A DNA stretch of 64,000 nt from Anarhynchus alexandrinus. Taxonomy: Eukaryota; Chordata; Aves; Charadriiformes; Charadriidae. The stretch is taken from contig VUYV01000044.1 of the NCBI GenBank assembly GCA_008711295.1, forward strand, positions 5,655,876-5,719,875, given 5' to 3'. The stretch's first letter is position 1, and every line of letters begins with the position of its first letter. The translations under genes were made by a program, and so were the position numbers. This document shows positions 58,301 through 64,000 of the stretch, piece after piece. The notes beneath the pieces were generated by a model, which was given only the letters and a program-made list of their open reading frames with translations, had not been told where the DNA came from and did no database searches.

Positions 58301-61300
58301 CCACGCCAGCCCGGAGCGTGACGACCTCGAGAACCAGCAGCGGTGGTGGTACAACTGGAGGAGACAGGACCCCTGCAGTGCTGGGCAGTGCTGAGCTGGA
58401 GAAGCAAGGAACCCAGCTCTTGGCTCACACCTTGTTTTCAGGGAGGCTGGTGCTGACCCCCAGGTCCTGAGCGGGGCTGCGGGGCTCTGCGTGAGCCGGC
58501 AGCCCTTCCCGCTGGTCCCGGCCCCCCGTGGTGACCCCCCGACAGGACGTGCCCAGCTCTTATTGCTGCTCAGCTGTCGTGTGTGTGGAGCGGGCAGCTG
58601 GCGGCCGCAACCGGGGTTTCCTCTCTGGAAAGCTGTCGGCGCGGAGCCAGGACCTGGCGGCACTGTCTCCCTCCCGCCAGCTGCGAGGGCTGCCCCGGCC
58701 CCTGGCCAGCGCGGCGATGCTCTGCCGGGGGGACCCATCCCTGCCCCGGCACCGCGGCCTCGCTGCAGACCCCAGAGATGCAGCTGAACACGGGAAAATC
58801 GCTGACCTGACCCCGGCCCTCACTGCGGCATCCTCTCCTCGCTGCCCGCAGGTCTCTTACCTTCCCAGGGGGCGAGGGTGACATTCAGCAGGTCCTTCAT
58901 GCCGCACTGGGGCCCGACGGTGCCGTTGTAGCTGGCGGTTCGAGCACACAGCATGAGCCTGCAGACTCGCTCTGTGTCCGAGTTGTTGTTGATGACGGCG
59001 AAGACGTCGAAGTCGCAGCCGATGTTCGCGCCCTCCGACAGCTTGATCTTGAGGTGCAGCCCCTCGTCCTCCTCCCTGAGCGAGCTCTTCTCGTGCTCTG
59101 CCTTCGCGAACACCTCTCTCTCCTTTTCAGACCCTGCGGTGCATGGAAAAAAATGTGATTCCTGGGGTGGGTACAGGGAGGGTATGGTCCCGGCTGCTTT
59201 GCCCCGATCCCTGGAGCCCCCTGGTGCAGCTGCTGCCTTAATTAATTGATCCCCCACTCTGTTTCCCAATAGCCGACCCCCCCGGGGTGTCTCTGCCCCC
59301 TCTGCTGCCCCATACCCTCTGGGTACTTGTAGGTGTGGGTGATGTCCTCCCTGCTGTCCCTGCCCACGCTTTTGGTGCTGATGTTCTTCCCCACGACTGA
59401 AGAGTGGGTGCTCTTCTTCTGCGTCCCGTCGTGCCGCACCACCCAGTACACCACGTCGGCGTTCACCTCCGCGAAGACGAAGGGGATGTCGTACTTCAGC
59501 TGCAGGTCGCCCTCCTTGATGGCTCTGACAGGGGCTGGCCCACAGCAGAAAACCCCTGCAGGGAGCAGAGCCACCGTCACCACCTGGCGCTTGGCCACCA
59601 CAGGGGCCAGACACAGTCGCGGTGGGGGGAGACCCTGCCATGATGGGGGTGTGGGGTGGGATGGAGCACCCGCGCGGTGCACGCCGTACCTTCGCTCTTC
59701 TCCTGGGGGGTCGGGTCCAGCGCCTGCCACCCATCATAGCCAGCTGCTAGGTCTGGACGGGCCATCCAGGATTCCACCCAGCAGTGGAAGTTCCTGCAAG
59801 GGAAGCCAGGATGTAGGGGCTTCAGCCTCCCCCAGCACCCGCTGGGCCCTGGGCAATGCCGCCCCAGGGGTGGGCAGGCTGAGGTCGTGCCGTGCCACTC
59901 ACCAGATCATGTCCCTGGAGCGCCGGTCCTCCTCCCCCATCTCGTTGAGGTAGCGGTCGATGATCAGGTTGCCGTTGGTGTCGTGGGCTGAGTTGTAGTT
60001 GGTCACCACCCGGCTGGGGATCCCCAGGCACCGCATGACTGCGGGGAGGCAGGGCAGGGTGAGATGGGGTCCTGGGTCTGCACAGCTCCCATCCCATGGA
60101 ACCCCAGGTTTGCATGGCTCCTGTCCCGCGGAGCCCCAGGTTTGCACAGCCCCGAGTCTTCACAGCTCCCGTCCCATGGAACCCCGGGTCTGCACAGCTC
60201 CTGTCCCATGGAACCCTGGGTTTGCACAGCTCCCGTTCCATGGAACCCCGGGGTCTGCACAGCTCCCATCCCATGGAACCCCGGGGTCTGCACAGGTCCC
60301 ATCCCATGGAACCCTGGGTTTGCACAGCCCTGGGTTTGCATGGCTCCCATTCCATGGAACCCTGGGTCTGCACGGCTCCTGCCCTTCCCTTTCCCCACAA
60401 AGAGCTGCCCGGGGACTGATCCCCAGGACCAGCCGTCTCCTGCAGCCGCCGTGGGACTCCGCACGCGAGACGGGTGGCACGCGGCACTGGCAGTCTGTCG
60501 GGTTTTGATATTGCAGTAGAAAAAAGGCACAAAAGCGGCTGCGAGTGCTTTTGAAGGAGTGCACGGGCAGCAGCGCGCCGCAACCTCTTATTTAATCTCA
60601 CAGCTGCCTTTTACTGCGAGCGGAGCTCCCCGGGGAACAGGGAGGTAGTTATAACGCTTCAAAGGAAGGCTATAAACTTCTGAGAGTCGCGGAAAATCCA
60701 CTTTAGTTTTCTGCTATTTCTCTCCTCTAAAAAGGATCTCGTGTATATCTGTGATATATAAATGCACATGCGCGCTCATGCAACCCCGCAAGCGCGGCGT
60801 TTTTTCTCAGGGCAAAACTGCGTGAGCGTGCAAGAGTGTGTGTGTGTGTGTGTGTGTGCACGAGCTTCTCAACAGAAGCGAGCCTGGGATTTTTTTCTTC
60901 TCTTTTGCCCCAGCTTGCCTGCCTCGGTGGCAGTGAAATTATTTTGATCTCAGCGGATTCATGACTTTATTGCAAACTTGACCTCAAAGTCACTTTCCTT
61001 CTCCCGTTCGGTGAGTTCAGCCCCTCCCCCTCTGCCTGGCCGGGGATGCAAACTGAAAAGCCAGAGCTCTTTTCTGTATTTTTTTCCCTCTATTTCCTGA
61101 CAGATTAGAATAACAGAGTGCTTAATTGCTGAGCAATCATTGCGGGCTGATTGTAATCAGCTCCAGCGGTTCCCTCCTGCGGCAGCACAGGGAGGGGGTG
61201 GAGGGCAGGGGGTGGGAGATGGGGAGGGGGGGACACGGGTGACCTCCTCCTGCGGGGAAAGGGGGGAGAAGGAGATGTCTGTTCTCACCGGTACACGCCA

Positions 61301-63300
61301 CGGCAGCGAAGACCCAGCACTGGCCATACTTGACTGGCTGACACCCAAACTTCTTCCACCTCTTCAGAATATCCACGCTCCCGATCCAGGCCATCGGGCT
61401 CATCCCATCTTCGTAATTGTTGTCCCACCGCCCTGCCAGCACCCCCCGGTCCTCATCGTTACAATTTACCTGCGGGATGACAAGGGGGGAGCCGTGATGG
61501 AGGGAGGGTCGGACACAGAAGGGCAGGAGAAGGCTGGTGAGGGAAGGAAAGTGCCTTCTCCCAGCTTACACGTGCCAGCCATCCTGGAGAAGTGCAAGAT
61601 CTCACCGGGATGCAGGCGGCCGCGGCGCAAGAGCGCACCGGGATGCACGCATCCGCGTGCATCCCGGTGCGCTCTTGCGCCGCGGCCGCCTGCATCCCGG
61701 TGAGTTGAGGGATACACAGGTGTGAGAGTGGGTGGATGGAGAGGCTGTAAGTGGGATGTGCTCATTGGGGATGGATTTTAGAAACGTGTCCTCCCGCCTG
61801 GGATTTTGGTTAGGATTATAACACCCGGCAGCCAGAAAGGAGCCAAAGCTGCTCCCGAGATGATGTGCGCCCACCTCTGCTGTTTCTCGCCTCTTAAAGG
61901 ATCTTGTATATATATGTGGTATAAGAGCAATGGTGGAAAGGTTGTACAGGGGATGTGAAACACCCCAAGGGAAGGAAACTGGTGTAACTGGTGGGGGGGA
62001 ATGGCAAATGCCACCTCTCTGTCACAGCTGTAGTTGCAAGCTGGGGGGACAGCAACAGGGTGTTTGCATCCCAGGGGACATGGGGTGCTGGGGAGCCTGG
62101 AGACACCCTGCTGGGTGCGCTGGTGGCCGGTGCCCCGTGGGACTCACCATGGCGCTCACCACCCTGCCGATGTACACGGGGTCATTGCGGCGGGAGCAAT
62201 CCCGGTTCTGGTCCCTCAGGAATTTGGGGTTTGTGTCCAGCAGCTTGAGGCAGATGGACAAGATGTCGTCCTCGAACTGGTGCAGAGGGGGAAGAAAAGG
62301 GGTGTGAGGTCCCCACGGTGCACAGGGGCTCTCCCGCCTCGGTCCCCCCTCCCTGGCTCACCACAATGCCCCAGCAAGTGGGGCTGCTGGGCACACGGGG
62401 GGGTCACACATCCCCAGGGTCCACTCCCCGAGCAAGCACCCACTGAATGACCTTCCCTGGTTAGTGCCACCGTGACGAGGGGATGGCGCTGAGGCCGGCG
62501 GGGGCTCAGCCTGCGAAGTCCAAGGGTGAGCGCCCACCCTCGCGCCGGGGCCGGATCGTGCTTCCTGCAGCTGCTGCTGCGCAGGGGTCAGGCACGGACC
62601 TGACCTCCAGGGAAAACCACCTATTTCCCATCACCGGGTGAGTCACAGCTCTTCCCCGAATTGATGCACGGATCGTGCGGGGGCCACAGGCATCCCTACG
62701 CCCGCCAGTCCTGCCACCCCTCCGGGACAGCCCGGAGGTCGGGGAGGGCAGCCGGACTCCCCCGGTGTCGGGGACCCAGCGCGGCCGCAGGGGGCTGCAG
62801 CTCAGGGCACAGGCGCTGCCTTATCGGCGCGGCCGGCATGGCACTGGGGAGCTCATTATCGCCTGCCGGCTCCCGGTGGAGCGTGGCCGCCCCGATTAGG
62901 AGCGTGCAGCCCCGGGGCCTCCAGGAGCCGTGCAGGAATGCTCCCTTCACTCTGCCACGCTTCAAAGTCAGCGCATTCCCCTCTCAGGAATGAGATCTTG
63001 GTTGGTTTGTCCCACGGTTGCATGGCGGGGCTGGATCCTCCCCGAGGTGCTGGCTGCGTCTGGGATGCGTGTTCGGGGACACACACGTGGCACCAGCCCC
63101 TGTGCCCTGCACTGCCAGCGCTGCACGATCTGGGCTCGGCCGGGGGTCCTGGGGGGTCCCAGGGGACCATGCCCCACTCACCTGGCCGAAGTTCCAGGGG
63201 GTGGAGGTGATGTAGTCACGGGCGCCCTGGTAGATGAGTCCCTGCTGGGCCAGCACGTACTCGCAGCGCTCGTCCTCGTCTCGGAGGAAAACCGTGTCCT
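55149..63300 (-). CDS. TGM2: Protein-glutamine gamma-glutamyltransferase 2 (tissue transglutaminase), C-terminal ten exons; 5' part off the window
   Basis: TGM2 forms Ca2+-dependent epsilon-(gamma-glutamyl)lysine cross-links or deamidates glutamines, and binds and hydrolyses GTP as the G-protein G-alpha-h; it is found in cytosol, plasma membrane and extracellular matrix. Exons on the minus strand: 63300-63182, 62276-62148, 61469-61289, 60038-59903, 59793-59690, 59555-59316, 59133-58861, 56215-56055, 55766-55630 and 55305-55149. All are GT-AG with consistent phase, 1637 nt or 544 residues plus TGA; the full human protein has 687. The catalytic triad is present: Cys in YGQCWVF, His in NFHCWVESW, Asp in [15 protein letters not shown]. 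The oxyanion Trp is in [10 protein letters not shown] and the vicinal redox cysteines in FCCGP. The window lacks the N-terminal beta-sandwich (about residues 1-144). Two C-terminal beta-barrels end in [11 protein letters not shown]. Confidence 0.96.
55306..55629 (-). other. TGM2: TGM2 intron 12 (324 b)
   Basis: GT-AG, phase 2. GC-rich; I see nothing in it. Confidence 0.9.
55630..55766 (-). CDS. TGM2: TGM2 exon 12
   Basis: 137 bases, bounded by cctgcttgcag| and AAGGAGCT|GTAAGA. Encodes [20 protein letters not shown] and [20 protein letters not shown] of the second beta-barrel. Confidence 0.95.
56055..56215 (-). CDS. TGM2: TGM2 exon 11
   Basis: 161 bases, bounded by ttccccttccag| and AAGATCAGG|GTAAGG. 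Encodes [20 protein letters not shown] and [16 protein letters not shown]. The Arg and Tyr of RDVY correspond to human R580 and Y583, both part of the guanine-nucleotide site. Confidence 0.95.
56216..58860 (-). other. TGM2: TGM2 intron 10 (2.6 kb)
   Basis: GT-AG, phase 1. GC-rich, with overlapping open frames on both strands that are not genes. An AT-rich island at about 57.40-57.63 kb is described as a finding. Confidence 0.88.
58861..59133 (-). CDS. TGM2: TGM2 exon 10, first C-terminal beta-barrel
   Basis: 273 bases, bounded by ccatgcaccgcag| and TGGGAAG|GTAAGA. Encodes [20 protein letters not shown], then [20 protein letters not shown] and [20 protein letters not shown]. At the two positions that are GTP-contacting arginines in human (R476, R478) this protein has lysines. 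Confidence 0.95.
59316..59555 (-). CDS. TGM2: TGM2 exon 9
   Basis: 240 bases, bounded by gctccctgcag| and CCAGAGG|GTATGG. Encodes [20 protein letters not shown] with the vicinal Cys pair that forms the regulatory disulfide, [13 protein letters not shown], and [20 protein letters not shown] at the end of the catalytic core. Confidence 0.96.
59690..59793 (-). CDS. TGM2: TGM2 exon 8, carrying catalytic His and Asp
   Basis: 104 bases, bounded by cttcccttgcag| and AGCGAAG|GTACGG. Encodes [20 protein letters not shown] (His of the triad, human H335) and [15 protein letters not shown] (Asp, human D358). Confidence 0.97.
59903..60038 (-). CDS. TGM2: TGM2 exon 7
   Basis: 136 bases, bounded by cctccccgcag| and ATGATCTG|GTGAGT. 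Encodes [20 protein letters not shown] and [20 protein letters not shown], an Asp/Asn/Glu-rich segment that contributes Ca2+ ligands in transglutaminases. Confidence 0.96.
60070..60385. repeat. Minisatellite, 32-33-base unit, about nine copies
   Basis: The unit runs approximately gggtctgcacagctcccatc + ccatggaacccc. The CATGGA landmark recurs at 60095, 60175, 60207, 60239, 60272, 60305 and 60353, with a diverged copy (cgcgga) at 60127. Spacings are 32, 32, 33 and 33, with two 48-base steps that carry an extra half unit. Because the unit is close to a multiple of three and free of stops, it produces long spurious open frames on both strands. Confidence 0.92.
60836..60858. repeat. (GT)n microsatellite
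   Basis: About 11 uninterrupted GT units in TGM2 intron 6. Confidence 0.95.
61289..61469 (-). CDS. TGM2: TGM2 exon 6, carrying the catalytic cysteine
   Basis: 181 bases, bounded by gtcatcccgcag| and GTGTACCG|GTGAGA. Encodes [20 protein letters not shown] with the transition-state Trp, and [15 protein letters not shown] with the nucleophilic Cys (human C277). Confidence 0.97.
61470..62147 (-). other. TGM2: TGM2 intron 5 (678 b)
   Basis: GT-AG, phase 0. It contains the 104-base inverted repeat at 61601-61704; otherwise ordinary. Confidence 0.92.
61601..61704. repeat. Perfect inverted repeat: 50-base arms, 4-base loop
   Basis: Positions 61601-61650 are the exact reverse complement of 61655-61704, separated by atcc; I checked all 50 pairs. 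The arms are very GC-rich and include GCGGCCGC. Each arm contains a 12-base direct repeat, caccgggatgca, at 61603-61614 and 61636-61647 (mirrored at 61658-61669 and 61691-61702), so each arm is about one and a half copies of a 33-base unit. It could form a very stable hairpin; an assembly or library fold-back artefact is a real alternative. Confidence 0.95.
62148..62276 (-). CDS. TGM2: TGM2 exon 5
   Basis: 129 bases, phase 0 at both ends, bounded by cccctctgcaccag| and AGCGCCATG|GTGAGT. Encodes [20 protein letters not shown] and [17 protein letters not shown] of the catalytic core. Confidence 0.96.
62277..63181 (-). other. TGM2: TGM2 intron 4 (905 b)
   Basis: GT-AG, phase 0. GC-rich; I see nothing in it. 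Confidence 0.9.
63182..63300 (-). CDS. TGM2: TGM2 exon 4
   Basis: 119 bases, the length I recall for the human exon, bounded by gctctctctgcag| and TTCGGCCAG|GTGAGT. Encodes [20 protein letters not shown] and [15 protein letters not shown], the start of the catalytic core. It contains the Phe of WNFGQ that stacks on the guanine base in human TGM2 (F174). Confidence 0.95.
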
Positions 63301-64000
63301 CTGCAGAGAGAGCGAGAGATGGGGACGGGGCTCTGCCCCCCGGCCCTGGTCAGGGCTCCCCCCCTCCCCGGGGACGTGCTGGGCAGTGACCAGGGACGGG
63401 TCTGGTGGGAAATGAGGCAACAGGGGCTGGGACTGCTCCCGTCTGAAAAAGCTGCTGGAGAATTTCAACTCTGTTTTACTTCAGCTCATGGGAAAATTTC
63501 AGCAGACTTGCGGTTTTCTTTTCTAGTCTTTCTCGTTTCTCTCTTTCTTTCCTCTCTTGTGTTTTATGGAGTCAGGTCTTTTCCCAGGAGGGGAAACCTC
63601 CCTGGTGGGAGAAGCGAGCAGTGGGAACCGGGAGCACTGGCTGAGATCGCAGCTGAAGCCATTTTGCTCGCACAGCAGTTACTGCTGGAAAAATCACTAT
63701 TTACTGGAAATGTTTTGAGAAAAAAACCCAACACATACATCCCCAGCGCCAGTGCTCGGCACAGTCCTGGGCGAGTGAAGCTTCCTAAAGCCCCTTATCT
63801 CGGCAGAGCCAGCACGGAGCGTTTGGGATTCAGGAAATCGAGCTGGGAGCGGGGCAGCACAGGGCTGCTCCTCGGGACAGGGGAAGGACGTGGAGAGATG
63901 AAAATCCCGGCTGTTGTTTGCCCGGCGTCGTTAAACTCTACAACACTGAGCCTCTCTTCTGGGTCAGGCTGCCCGAATTTCACCAGGACAGTGACACCCC
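63301..64000 (-). other. TGM2: TGM2 intron 3 (partial, runs off window)
   Basis: No match to the N-terminal beta-sandwich exons is found here, so exon 3 lies beyond the right edge. The minus-strand open frame at 63795-63983 resembles no transglutaminase sequence and is not called. Confidence 0.8.

Larger units (their letters stand above)
60039..61288 (-). other. TGM2: TGM2 intron 6 (1.25 kb)
   Basis: GT-AG, phase 1. It contains a 32-33-base minisatellite (60070-60385), a (GT)n microsatellite (60836-60858) and an AT-rich, possibly regulatory stretch at about 60.95-61.15 kb. Confidence 0.9.

Noticed and set aside
59822..60601. 259-codon minus-strand frame and companion frames through the minisatellite
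   Set aside because: They are products of a stop-free 32-33-base repeat overlying TGM2 exon 7 and intron 6. The real exon in this interval (59903-60038) is defined by splice sites and homology.
63795..63983. Minus-strand frame at the right edge, considered as TGM2 exon 3
   Set aside because: Its translation does not match the transglutaminase N-terminal beta-sandwich, and no acceptor/donor pair gives the phase needed to join exon 4.
1..64000. Prokaryotic-type systems (CRISPR, phage, toxin-antitoxin, operons) and tRNA/rRNA genes
   Set aside because: The window is vertebrate DNA with spliced genes. I saw no spaced direct-repeat array, tRNA A/B boxes with a cloverleaf, or rRNA-like sequence, although small snoRNAs could escape reading by eye.

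Overview
The window is vertebrate nuclear DNA, almost certainly from a bird. The gene order is (VSTM2L side)–TTI1(-)–RPRD1B(+)–TGM2(-), the same as on human chromosome 20q11. Introns are compact, interspersed repeats are very sparse, and the only recognisable transposon is a truncated fragment of CR1, the dominant avian LINE. The TGM2 tail (ending NVIIAPQPK) resembles chicken TGM2 as I remember it, with scattered differences, so the species is probably not chicken. All coding exons were placed by reading splice signals, checking phase continuity and comparing with the human protein sequences as I know them; no alignment was run.

Layout. 1-4.5 kb: GC-rich intergenic DNA, probably beyond or inside the 3' UTR of an upstream plus-strand gene (VSTM2L by synteny), with two plus-strand AATAAA signals. 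4.5-19.5 kb: TTI1 on the minus strand, with seven coding exons that join into a 1100-residue protein, a ~1.3 kb 3' UTR and a 6.1 kb last intron. 19.47-19.92 kb: a CpG-rich divergent promoter shared by TTI1 and RPRD1B, carrying two NRF1-like palindromes and a YY1-like site. 19.9-47.9 kb: RPRD1B on the plus strand, with seven exons encoding exactly 326 residues; intron 6 is 12.2 kb and contains a 784-base run of N and the CR1 fragment. 47.9-54.4 kb: intergenic, between convergent 3' ends. 54.4-64 kb: TGM2 on the minus strand, with its last ten coding exons (numbered 4-13 by comparison with the human gene). The N-terminal beta-sandwich exons lie beyond the right edge.

Function. The three genes are unrelated in pathway: a PIKK-maturation cofactor (TTI1), an RNA polymerase II CTD-binding protein (RPRD1B) and a Ca2+-dependent protein cross-linking enzyme/GTPase (TGM2). 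Only TTI1 and RPRD1B share a control region.

I found no operon, phage, CRISPR or other unusual gene system. The most notable unexplained items are: a 104-base hairpin-capable inverted repeat with perfect 50-base arms in TGM2 intron 5; a 32-33-base minisatellite in TGM2 intron 6 that creates long false ORFs; a 96-base phase-1/phase-1 exon-like segment on the minus strand inside RPRD1B intron 6; lysines at the two TGM2 positions that are guanine-nucleotide-binding arginines in human; and an implausibly short putative 5' intron of TTI1 containing a single N.
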